Assembly: GCA_034401795.1 (NCBI GenBank)
Contig: CM067370.1
Location: 51,138,414 to 51,202,413 of the forward strand
Reading direction: 5' to 3'
Source of the DNA: Chaetoderma sp. LZ-2023a
Taxonomy: Eukaryota; Mollusca; Caudofoveata; Chaetodermatida; Chaetodermatidae
DNA length: 64,000 bases
The translations under genes and the position numbers were made by a program. This document shows, piece after piece, positions 1 to 9,912 of the stretch. Each line of letters begins with the position of its first letter. Positions within the stretch are counted from its first letter, which is position 1. The notes beneath the pieces are model-generated. The model worked only from the letters and a program-made list of their open reading frames with translations, made no database searches and was not told the origin of the DNA.

Positions 1-264
1 TTGTCCGAAGCCAAAATTGATAAATCGCCTGGGCCAGATGGAATACATCCGAGGTTGATGAAAGAGAAGAGCAACGTTATATGTAAGCCTGTAGCAAGAA
101 TATTCAACACAGCGATAGATACTGGGAAGATACCGGAAGATTGGAAGACAGCAAATATTACTGCAATATTTAAGAAGGGCAACCAGAAACTTGCGAGCAA
201 TTATAGACCAGTCAGCCTCACGTGCATACCTTGTAAGTTGCTTGAAACCATAGTCAGAGACTAA
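1..264 (+). pseudogene. Non-LTR retrotransposon reverse transcriptase, N-terminal part
   Basis: The reading frame holds the entry segment of a LINE reverse transcriptase: 'KSPGPDGIHPRLMKE' followed by 'PEDWKTANITAIFKKG' and 'NYRPVSLTC'. These are hallmarks of CR1/Jockey-type elements. The frame is open at the window edge and ends where another element inserted. It continues after that insertion, at 1094. The reverse-strand copy at 5297-7438 shows the same protein with its upstream linker region. It is a dead fragment, not a host gene. Confidence 0.85.
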
Positions 265-268
265 ATCA

Positions 269-1093
269 CTTATTAGACTTATTCTTGATGCAAATAAAGA
301 CACACCTAGTGCAGACCTGTTTCAGCAATTAAAATGGCTTCCATTTTCTGATTTAACATATATTCGCACTGCAACAATGGTATACAAGTCTCTAAATGAC
401 CAGACACCACAATATCTAAGAGATATGTTTAAATATACATCAGAGGTACATAGTCGGCAACTCAAATCTGTAACAAATTCTAACCTATATATGCCCATGT
501 CTAAAACTGAGATTTATAAGAATGGCTTTGCTTGTATGGGCACACAAATTTGGAACAGCCTACCCATTAATGTACGTGAAGCAACCTCACTAGGAGCTTT
601 CAAATTCGAGCTTCGGGCCCACGTAGCCAGATAATATATTATTTAATTTACTGTATTGTAGTCCATCTTTTATCATAGACTACTGTATAAACTTTTGGAT
701 TTGTTTTATATACTAACTCACACCCAAATGTATCTGTATTATTATTATTTTATTTTCAAAGCGGGTACGGGTGGGCGGGGAGGATTATGCTTTTGGCATT
801 TGGTTTATGCTTAATAACTTCCGTTATAATTGATGGATTTATTTCAAATTTGTTATGTCAACTCCTGATGACATGCCCTCAGTCGGTGGGTGGGTGGGTG
901 GGGGAACATGTAATGTACATCGTCTAGTTGTTGTATATACCTGTATCATACTCTTGTATAAATAGTTTATATATCTGATTGTAAATATTCAAACTGTAAA
1001 TAGTTGAGGGCCTCGGGGAAGAAGTTATTTGTACTGATCGAGTTTACTGTACCCTCTATAAATAAAGATATTATTATATTATTATTATTATCA
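269..1093 (+). mobile_element. 5'-truncated LINE 3' end nested in another LINE
   Basis: An 825 bp insertion splits the surrounding LINE. The uninterrupted paralogue (complement near 6602) reads 'GACTAAATCATAAGCCACATG'; here 'CTAAATCA' (to 268) and 'ATCATAAGCC' (from 1090) are separated, with 'ATCA' shared as a short target duplication. From about 279 to 634 it encodes the C-terminus of a different reverse transcriptase family, with 'WLPFSDLTYIRTATMVYKSL' and a closing 'IWNSLPINVREA' motif. A 3' UTR follows, with a poly(A)-like 'AATAAAG' near 1061 and an (ATT)n tail at about 1070-1090. The tail and 5' truncation fit target-primed reverse transcription. Confidence 0.85.
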
Positions 1094-2414
1094 TAAGCCA
1101 CATGAAGACAAACTCCGTGATCAGCAGTAAGCAGCTTGGTTTCATAAGTGGAAGATCGACATCGCTACAATTATTAAAGGGTCTGGAAACATGGACAGAC
1201 CAACTTGATAAGGGCAGCAATATCGATGTTGTATCCCTTGATGTCATGAAGACCTTTGATACGGTGCCTCATAAGAGACTGCTGCAAAAGCTTAAGAGGT
1301 TCGGCATAGCTGGCAAGGTTCATGAATGGACTACATCATTCCTGTCTGAGCACAAACAAAGGGACAGTAAATGGCACAGCTTTAGAATGGAGTCTTAAGC
1401 AGGATTTCACAGGGCAGTGTTCTGGGACCTGTGCTGTTTGTATTGTTTATCAACGATCTACCAGAATCTCTCACCTCTGATGCGTACATGTATGCTGATG
1501 ATACAAAGCTCTGCCAACAAATTAGGAATGAAGATGATCAGCGAGTGCTGCAGTCAGACGTATACAAGCTTCAGGACTGGTCAGACGAATGGCTACTCCG
1601 GTTCCATCCAGATAAATGCAAGATTATGACAGTGGGCAGAAGCATGAAAATGCAGAGAGAATATGTTATGAGAGGCGGCCTTGGTGAGACGGCAGAACAC
1701 AAGCTGGGAAGAGTGACCAACGAGGAGGACCTGGGCATTAACATCGACAGCAGGCTAACCTTTGAGCAGCATGTTAATGAAAAGATTAACAAGGCAACAC
1801 AAATCATAGGGATGATCCGACGAACATTTATCTACCTAGACTTAGATAGCTTCAACTGGCTGTACAAGGCACTTGTGAGACCACACCTCGAGTATGCGAA
1901 TGCAGTATGGCACCCATTGAGCAAAAAAGACGTAGTCAGCACTGAACGTGTCCAAAGAAGGGCGACTAAACTAATCCCTGGGTTTAAGTACATGAGCTAT
2001 GAGGAGAGATTAAAGAAACTGAAGCTACCATCGTTGACATTCTGCAGGCTCAGAGGAGATATGATTGAGACGTATAAGATGTTAACACGTGTGTATGATC
2101 ATGAGGTGTGCCCGCCCATACCACTCAGGGAGTCCAGTGCCACCAGGGGACACAACTTTAAGATCTTCAAACAGAGAGCAAAGACCAGACTCAGACAGAA
2201 CAGCTTCTGCACCCGGCTCGCTGAACCATGGAACAGTCTGTATGAGGAAGTGGTAAAAGCACCGACAGTTAAGACTTTCAAAGCACGATTGGACAGGCAA
2301 TGGTCAAACCAGGAAATGATCTACAATTTCGAGGCACCTCTGGAGATAGCTGCTTCGAGACACAATGCAGCAGTTTTGATAATGAGTATTGAGACCAAGG
2401 ATCTGGACTCATAG
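1094..2414 (+). pseudogene. LINE reverse transcriptase, catalytic and C-terminal part
   Basis: This continues the fragment at 1-264. Frame 1102-1398 carries motif A as 'VVSLDVMKTFDTVPH', with the catalytic Asp present. A frameshift near 1361 removes the end of that frame. Around 1400-1440 the sequence encodes 'ISQGSVLGPVLFVLFINDL' in another frame, which runs as a 327-codon ORF to 2414. Catalytic 'YADDT' is intact, as is the thumb with 'DWSDEWLLRFHPDKCKIM' and 'KALVRPHLEYANAVWHP'. The usual closing motif 'EPWNSL' is also present. Broken frames and the nested insertion make it a relic of a CR1/Jockey-like element. Confidence 0.88.
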
Positions 2415-2679
2415 GCATAGCCTTTCGTCCAGGAATAACCTACGGTATTATTATTAAGCCTCGAAATTTGCCGTAACCAAACGGATTGTTCACTTGTTGG
2501 TTAGGTAAATGTAACTGGAAACTCTAACATATTGCAGTCGAAGTTTTTTTCAATTTAATCAGCATTTTATACGTTTCGCTAAGGCTATCTAAGATAGTGA
2601 TAGATAGATAGATAGATAGATACGTAAAGATGTGAAAAGGATGATGGTGGCTGCATTGTGTGAACATAGTACAACCATG

Positions 2680-2890
2680 CACAGGCCTTTGAATTTTCGT
2701 CCATCCATATCACTACCACATATCCCCCTACTACATCATACATGTATATAATATATACCTACTATATATAATATACACCATTGGTTTCACACCCTGTGTA
2801 TATTATATATAGTAGGTATATATATATACATGTAGTAGGGGGATATGCGGTACCTAGTGATATGGATGGACGAAAATTCGAAGGTCTGTG
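2680..2890. mobile_element. Fold-back MITE, hAT-like
   Basis: A 211 bp palindromic element lies between two copies of 'AACCATG' (2673-2679 and 2891-2897). Its ends are inverted repeats of about 100 bp, opening with CACAGGCCTT and closing with AAGGTCTGTG. The opposite arm of the inverted repeat has an uninterrupted site (complement near 4760), which proves the boundaries. CA...TG ends with a 7-8 bp duplication suggest the hAT class. There is no coding capacity. Confidence 0.8.
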
Positions 2891-3511
2891 AACCATGTTA
2901 GTACCAACACAAAACTTTGCTGAATTTTTTCTGCAAACAAGTTCCACGCACAGTTGTTCTGTCGTTGCCGCTAATACTACTAATATTATCGTATGATTCA
3001 ATGGTAGCGATTTTACAAATTGGTATTATGAACGGGTGAGATTTTGTCCGCTGGGATTGCATGGATTATGTCCGGTGGAATTTTGTCACGTGGGATTTTG
3101 TCCAGGATTCCTGTATCTACATCTCGGTCAACAGCTCACGCGGCTAGTGGCTCCATAGCTGAACTTGTAAAACAGCACATTGAGCGGCTGGGATGTATGG
3201 TGCTCCTATCGACAGGAGGAATATCCGAACACAAAAAAAATGTAAATACGAAAACTGGTAATATAGTAAAATTTACCATTATAAAGATGGTTCTTGAGTG
3301 TTAACACAGTTATTCAATTAAATGCCCAATAGTTATTAAAATATATAATGATGCAAAGGAGACTCAATAATATGCGTCCATTTTACGAGATATTAAAATT
3401 AGTTCCTATTCTTCTTGTTCTGTATATTCCGCCTTTCGCAGGCGAAGACCGTGGCTTGTAACAGCCACGTGCATTCAGAGTGAGTTTGTTACATATATGT
3501 ATTATTGAAGT

Positions 3512-4025
3512 GGCTTCATAGCTTAGGTACGATAGGTCTGTTAATATAGTTGCCTGTCGCTCTTCATTTTCCAGAAGGTCTATATCTTTTCTATAATGAG
3601 TCACTAAATATCGGATTGCCTGGTCGTTGTACTTTTATTTAGTGATGGTGAAGTTACGACTACGTCTGCTAAAGAGTTCCAGGTGTTTATGCCCCTAATG
3701 CTGAATACATTTTGCCAAAGCTCTGAGCTGCAGTGCTGCTTGGAGAGTTTTATGCTGTGGACCATGGTGTCGTAGACTGTGTCTGGCACGTCCACTGAGA
3801 GCTTGTGTTGTATATGGCGTGCATGTACTTGTAGGTTTCTATCATGTCACCATGCATTCTGCGGTACACAAGAGTAGGTAGTCTAAGGATACGCAGCTAC
3901 TCATGATAGGGCAAGTTACAGAGCCCTGGAACAAGTTAGCTGGCTCTTCTTTGTACCTTTTCGATCGTTATAACTGAACGGAGCTATAGCAGTAATCTAA
4001 ATTGTATTAAAGATGACATGACCTT
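3512..4025 (-). pseudogene. Inverted-repeat spacer with LINE C-terminal relics
   Basis: The central unpaired segment holds fragments of a LINE reverse transcriptase on the minus strand. The frame 3604-3795 contains 'QNVFSIRGINTWNSLADVVV', the typical end of the thumb/C-terminal region. Reverse-strand sequence at 3800-3990 reads as the preceding segment in broken frames (pieces resembling 'RRASxLVPGL' and 'MHGDMIETYK'). It resembles the family in the arms but is a divergent copy. Confidence 0.6.
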
Positions 4026-4430
4026 TCAATAATACATATATGTAACAAACTTACTCTGAATGTACGTGGCAGTTACAAGCCACGGTTCTTCTACAAACGC
4101 CGGAATATACAGAACAAGAAGAATAGAAACTAATTATAATATCTCGTGAAATTGACGCATATTATTGAGTCTCCTTTGTATCATCATTATATATTTTAAT
4201 AACTATCAGGCATTTAATTGAATGACAGAGTTAACACTCGAGAACCATCTTTCATAATGGTAAATTTTACTATATTACCAGTTTTTGTATTTACATTTTC
4301 TTTTGTGTTCGGCTATTCCTCCTCTCGATGGGAGAACCATACATCCCAACCACTCAATGTGCTATTTTACAAGTTCACATATGGAGCCACTAGCCGCGTG
4401 AGCTGTTGACTGAGATGTAGATACAGGAAT

Positions 4431-4626
4431 CCCGGACAAAATCCCACCAGACATAATCCAACCTGACAAAATTCCACCGGACATAATCCATGCAATCCCA
4501 CCGGGCAAAATCCCACCCGTACATAATCCCACAGGACATAATCTTGCCAGGATAAAATCTCACCTGGACTAAATCCCACCTGACATCCCACCTGGACAAA
4601 ATCCCACCGGACAAAATCTCACCCGT
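4431..4626. repeat. Degenerate ~17 bp tandem repeat
   Basis: Variants of 'GGACAAAATCCCACCGG' recur about ten times. The left arm (3045-3110) has only about four, so the array changed length after the arms were duplicated. Confidence 0.7.
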
Positions 4627-5040
4627 ACATAATATCAATTTGTAAAATCGCTACTGCTGAATCATACGATAATATTAGTAGTATTAGTAGTATTAGCGGC
4701 AACGACAGAACAGCTGTGCGTGGAACTTGTTTGCTGAAAAAGTCAGCAGATTTTGTGTTGGTACTAACATGGTTGTACTATGTTCACACAATGCAGCCAC
4801 CATCATCCTTTCCACATCTTTACCTATCTATCTATCTATCACTATCTTAGATAGCCTTAGTGAAACGTATAAAATGCTGATTAAATTGAAAAAAATTTGA
4901 CTGGAATATGTTAGAGTTTCCAGTTACATTTACCTAACCATCAAGTGAGCAATCCGTTTGGTTACCACAAATTTCGAGGCTTAACAATAATAATACTGTA
5001 TGATACCGTATGTTGTTTCTGGATGAAAGACTATGCCTAT

Positions 5041-5286
5041 CTTCTTCTTCTTCTCATTTTCATTCGCTGATCATACCGCCAGTCCTGTAAGTGACTATCG
5101 ACGTGATCATAAGCGTTAAGTGCGTGGATCCATGGTTTATTAGAGTGCGCCGTGTGGCCTGGAACCTCCGTCTTCAGCACTCAAGGTTTCTGTCAGGGTT
5201 ACCTCACCCTTACCTCCCTTAGTCGCCTCTTACGACATGCAGAGGATACGGAAGGTGTATTCTAAGCCCCACCTACAGGGCAAGGG
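5041..5286 (-). mobile_element. SINE-like element with 10 bp target duplication
   Basis: The element sits between exact copies of 'CTATGCCTAT' (5031-5040 and 5287-5296). On the minus strand it starts 'CCCTGTAGGTGGGGCTTAGA', continues with 'TCTGCATGTCGTAAGAGGCG' and ends in a (GAA)n-rich tail. It has no reading frame of note. The left arm has the empty site near 2415. A second, 5'-truncated copy lies at 54493-54560. I do not recognise a tRNA head, so SINE is the likely but not certain class. Confidence 0.75.
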
Positions 5287-5296
5287 CTATGCCTAT

Positions 5297-7438
5297 GAGT
5301 CCAGATCCTTGGCTTCAATACTCATTATCAAAACTGCTGCATTGTGTCTCGAAGCAGCTATCTCCAGAGGTGCCTCGAAATTGTAGACCATTTCCTGGTT
5401 TGACCATTGCCTGTCCAATCGTGCTTCGAAAGTCTTCACTGTCAGTGCTTTTACCACTTCCTCATGCAGACTGTTCCATGGTTCAGCGAGCCGGATGCAG
5501 AAGCTGTTCTGTCTGAGTCTGGTGTTTGCTCTCTGCTTGAAGATCTTAAGGTTGTGTCCCCTGGTGGCACTGGACCCCGTGAGTGGTATGGGCGGGCACA
5601 CCTCATGATCATACACACCTGTTAACACCTTAAAACTCTTGATCATATATCCTCTGAGCCTGCGGAATGTCAATGATGGTAGCTTCAGTTTCTTTAATCT
5701 CTCCTCGTAGCTCATGTCCTTAAACCCAGGCATTAGTTTAGTCACCCTTCTTTGGACACGTTCAATGCTGACTACGTCTTTTTTGCTCAGTGGGTGCCAT
5801 ACTGCATTCGCATACTCGAGGTATGGTCTCACAAGTGCCTTGTACAGCCAGTTGAGGCTATCTGAGTCTAGGTAGATAAATGTTCATCGGATCATCCCTA
5901 TGATTTGTGTTTTCTTGTTAATCTTTCATTAACATGCTGCTCAAAGGTTAGCCCGCTGTCGATGTTAATGCCCAGGTCCTCCTCGTTGGTCACTCTTTCC
6001 AGCTTGTGTTCTCCCATCTCACCAAGGCCGCCTCTCATAGTATATTCTCTCTGCATTTTCATGCTTTCTGCCCACTGTCATAATCTTGCACCTATCTGGA
6101 CGGAACCTGAGTAGCCATTCATTTGACCAGTCCTGAAGCTTGTATAAGTCTGACTGCAGCACTCGCTGATCATCTTCATTCCTAATTTGTCGGCAGAACT
6201 TTGTATCATCAGCATACATGTACGCATCAGAGGTGAGTGATTCTGGTAGATCGTTGATAAACAATACAAACAGCACAGGTCCCAGAACACTACCCTGTGA
6301 AATCCCGCTTAAGACTCCATTCTAAAGCTGTGCCATTTACTATAACCCTTTGTTTGTGCTCAGACAGGAATGATGTAGTCCATTCATGAACCTTGCCAGC
6401 TATGCCGAACCTCTTAAGCTTATGAGGCACCGTATCAAAGGTCTTCATGACGTCAAGGTATACAACATCGATATTGCTGCCCGTATCAAGTTGGTCCATC
6501 CATGTTTACAGCACGTTTAATAATTGTAGAGATGTCGATCTTCCACTTATGAAACCAAACTGCTTACTGCTGATCACGGAGTTTGTCTTCATGTGGCTTA
6601 TGATTTAGTCTCTGATTATGGTTTCAAGCAACTGACTGCTCTATAATTGCTCGCAAGTTTCTGGTTGCCCTCCTTAAATATTGCAGTAATATATGCTGTC
6701 TTCCAATCTTCCGGTATCTTCCCAGTATCTATCGCTGTGTTGAATATTCTTGCTACAGGCTTACATATAACGTCGCTCTTCTCTTTCATCAACCTCGGAT
6801 GTATTCCATCTGGCCCAGGCGATTTATAAAATTTGGCTTCTTCAAATTCCTATTTCTATGGTGACTGGAATCTCCTCGAATGGTGCTTCATATGATTTAA
6901 ACGGTATGTTTGGGATATCGGTCTGTGGTTCTCTCATAAAAACACTTGATAAAAACTCTGAGAGTACTTTGACTTTGCCATCATCCGTTTTTGTTACAAC
7001 ATCGGTCTCATCAGGGCCAGACATAACAAGGTCTGCACTGGCTTTTATGGTCTTCATCTTGCTCTTGAAGTATTTCCAAAAGCGTTTTGGATTGCTTTTG
7101 GCCTCTTTGGCAATCTCCATTTCCCTGTCTCTCTGCCTTATTCTGGTCATCGCCCTCACCTTGTTCCTCTGTCTAGTATACGCTCTGTATTTTGATTGCT
7201 CTCTTGTCTCTATATACCTCTGCCAGCATCTCCGCTTCTTTCCTATTGCTTGTAAAATTTCTCTGTCGTGATTGGTCCCACCCTTCTTTGATTGTGAGAG
7301 GGGGCTGACAATCTTACTTGGCATGTACTTCTCTTCGGCTTCCCGTAATGTCTTCAGAAAAATCTGCCATTGTTGCTCTACATCTTTACTGTCCACATTT
7401 AGCTTCTGCTCCCAGTCAAGGTCTAGTTGCCTCTTCAT
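5297..7438 (-). pseudogene. LINE copy: endonuclease-RT linker and reverse transcriptase
   Basis: Read on the minus strand from 7438, a 198-codon frame gives the basic linker between endonuclease and reverse transcriptase, including 'NPKRFWKYFKSKMKTIKASA'. Next comes sequence matching 'KSPGPDGIHPRLMKE' near 6800. Broken frames 6499-6290 (motif A 'DVVYLDVMKTFDTVPH') and 6276-6019 ('YADDTKF', catalytic pair intact) follow, then a 179-codon C-terminal frame 5832-5293 with 'LEYANAVWHPLSKKD'. This is the same family as 1-2414. Several frameshifts make it non-functional. It is valuable as the empty-site reference for insertions in the left arm. Confidence 0.88.
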
Positions 7439-7498
7439 GTGGGCATAGTCCCCCTTCTCATAGAAAAACTTCTTAAACTCCCTTTGGTAACCATTATT

Positions 7499-9038
7499 AG
7501 CTCACCTGGCCTGAATGGCCAAGTGAGATTATGCCATGGCGATGGTCCATCCGTCCGTCGTCCGTCGTCCGTCAACTTTTGCATTAAAACGCTACTCCTC
7601 CTTAACCAATAGCCGAATCTTAACTACATTTTGGTCAAAGGATGCTAGTCTGCTCAGATCCGGAACTTCCATCTGGAATTTTGATTCATAAATCTTTTGG
7701 GTCAAAATCTTAGATCTTATCAAAAATTTACAGGAAATTGTTAAATTGCTTCTTCCGCTTACCCTTTTCTCTGATTTCAATCAAATGTCGTTGAAAGGGT
7801 CCTATGGTCATAGCTTATAGAATTTCCATTAAGAATTTTGATTCGTAAATATTTTGGGTGAAAGACAGATTTTATTAAAAACTTACCGGAAATTGTCAAA
7901 TTGCTTCTGCTCCTTAGAATTTTGACTGATTTCAACCAAATTAGGCTGAAAGAATCCTATGGTCATACGCTTTAGAACTCCCATTCAGAATTTTGTTGCG
8001 TAAATATTTTGAGTGAAAATCGCAGATTTTATGAAAAATGTACCGAAAATTGTCAAATTGCTTCTTCTCCTGACCCGTTTGACAGATTCAATCAAATTTG
8101 GCGGAAAGGATTTTATTATCATACGTTACAGAACTCGCATTCGGAATTTGGATTTGTAAATATTTTGGGTGAAAAACATAGATTTTATTAAAAATTTACC
8201 AGAAATTGTCAAATTGCTTGTTCTCCTCACCATTTTGACCGATTTCAACCAACTTGGGATGCAAGAATCCTATGGTCATAGGTTCTAGAACTTCCATTCA
8301 GAATTTTGTTGCGTAAATATGTTGAGTGAAAATCCTAGATTTTATTAAAAATGTACCGGAAATTGTCAAATAGCTTCTTCTCCTTACCCGTTTGACCGAT
8401 TTCAATCAAATTTGGCTGAACGGATCCTATGATCATAGCTTATAGAACTTGCATTGAGAATTTTGATTCATAAATATTTTGGGTGAAAAACTTAGATTTT
8501 ATTAAAAATTTACCGGAAATTGTCAAAATGCTTCTTCTCCTTACCATTCTGAGCGATTTCAACCAAATTTGGCTGAAAGGATCCTATAGACATAGGCTCG
8601 ATCTAGACCATCCATTCAGAATTTTGATTCATCAATTTTTTGCATGAAAATCTGAGATTTTAGGGAAAATGTACCGGAAATTGTCAAATTATTACCCCTC
8701 CTTAGCTGCTTGACATATTTCAACCAAATTTCACTAATGAGTTCTATATGGTGGTAGACTCCAGAAATTCTATTCAGAATTTTGATCGATCAGGTTTTTG
8801 CGTGAAAATCTTAGACCAGAAATTGTCAAATCTCCTTAGTTACTTGACATTCTTCAAACATATTTGGCTAGAGTGACCCTATCAAGGTAGACTAGAATTT
8901 CTATTCAGAATTTTGATTAGTAAATCTTTTAGGTCGCTATCTTGGATTTTCCGAAAATTATCCATGATATCTATTTAAATGCAAATGGTTCAAATGCGAA
9001 TTGTCCAGGTGAGCGCCCAGGCCCTTGTGCTTCTTGTT
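7499..9038 (+). repeat. Long interspersed repeat R1 with ~157 bp internal units
   Basis: It begins 'AGCTCACCTGGCCTGAATGG' and ends 'CCAGGTGAGCGCCCAGGCCC' plus 'TTCTTGTT', so the two ends share a short inverted repeat (GCTCACCTGG/CCAGGTGAGC). Inside, a unit of about 157 bp recurs about eight times, marked by 'TAAATATTTTGGGTGAAA' near 7846, 8003, 8156, 8313 and 8472. No open frame. It terminates the right arm of the inverted repeat. Confidence 0.75.
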
Positions 9039-9115
9039 GTAACATTTAAATGCTGGAAAGAATGGAAGTTCCCCAAGGCCACTGCAGAGGCTGGCCTGCC
9101 GTGAAAGGGTTAAAT
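9039..9115. mobile_element. Possible remnant of a TTAA-flanked MITE
   Basis: The sequence 'CACTGCAGAGGCTGGCCTGC' followed by 'AAAGGGTTAA' resembles the right end of the MITE at 13522-13730. Only one end is seen. Confidence 0.35.
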
Positions 9116-9912
9116 GTATATAATGTTCTAATCTTTCATATTATTATTCTACAGCTGATGATATCACTTGAATCCACATAGAATAGTTGGCAAACTGTGA
9201 CACCAAGCAAATCCTCAACACGGTAATATATAGTACACAAACCACTATGTGTTATCTGTTGTCTGTCTGTTTTGGTAAGTGGTGTTGTACATTCTGTTAT
9301 ATTGTATGTGCTAAATGTAGTCCAAATGTACATCTGTCTGTTCTACCAATTACCTAAGTAGGTGAAGTAACAAGGTGAACTCCCAATATATCTCATTCTC
9401 AATGTCACCACTTTGTCTTAGGCAGCAATGGTTCCCAGTCAGGTTGACTTCAAAAGACACAACAGTATACGTTCGATATCACAAAGATTCTACTTTCTTT
9501 GAAACTTCTCAATGTAAGGGCTAAGATGTTCTATCTTCAATGACTTAAATGATTGTTACGTGAGTATCCATAAATGTAGCTACGATCCCAATGCCTATAG
9601 GCTTGTCTAACCTGTGATCTGAATACTCGTCACTCTCCGAAAATACATGTCACCTGGCCTTACCTTCGCTCATATCTGACCATGGCCTAACTGGCATAAC
9701 TTATGGTTACATAAATGCTCACCGCTACCCATATATGTCGCCTCGCTTTACTTGTGATCTATCAAACTCCAACAATAGATCTTCTCTTACTGTCAGACCA
9801 TATCATAACTATGTCCATCTAATCCATTAACATTATATATAATCTCATTTTATTAGATAAACACTATCTCTCCATCACAGTAGCCAGCAATAGCCTTTAG
9901 CCACCCCATTTT
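9116..9912. other. Region upstream of the LINE, nothing definite
   Basis: No coding signal. It may include the 5' untranslated region of the LINE that starts at 9913. I could not place the element's 5' boundary or a target duplication. Confidence 0.3.

Larger units (their letters stand above)
1..3511. repeat. Left arm of a large inverted repeat
   Basis: This arm pairs, as reverse complement, with 4026 to about 6850 and is cut by the window start. Matching landmarks include the LINE coding region, the (GATA)n run near 2600 against (TCTA)n near 4826, the 'GGTGGAATTTTGTC' stretch near 3074 against 4430-4630, and 'TTACATATATGTATTATTG' near 3490 against its complement near 4027. Pairing stops at about 3511. 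The arm carries two insertions that the other lacks: a LINE 3' end (269-1093) and a fold-back MITE (2680-2890). Confidence 0.85.
4026..7499. repeat. Right arm of the large inverted repeat
   Basis: This is the reverse complement of the left arm from about 4026 outwards. It extends beyond the left arm's window-limited start (position 1 pairs near 6846) to 7499, where the next repeat begins. It lacks the LINE and MITE insertions seen in the left arm but carries its own 246 bp SINE-like insertion with a 10 bp target duplication. A degenerate 17 bp array at 4431-4626 is longer here than in the other arm. Confidence 0.8.
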
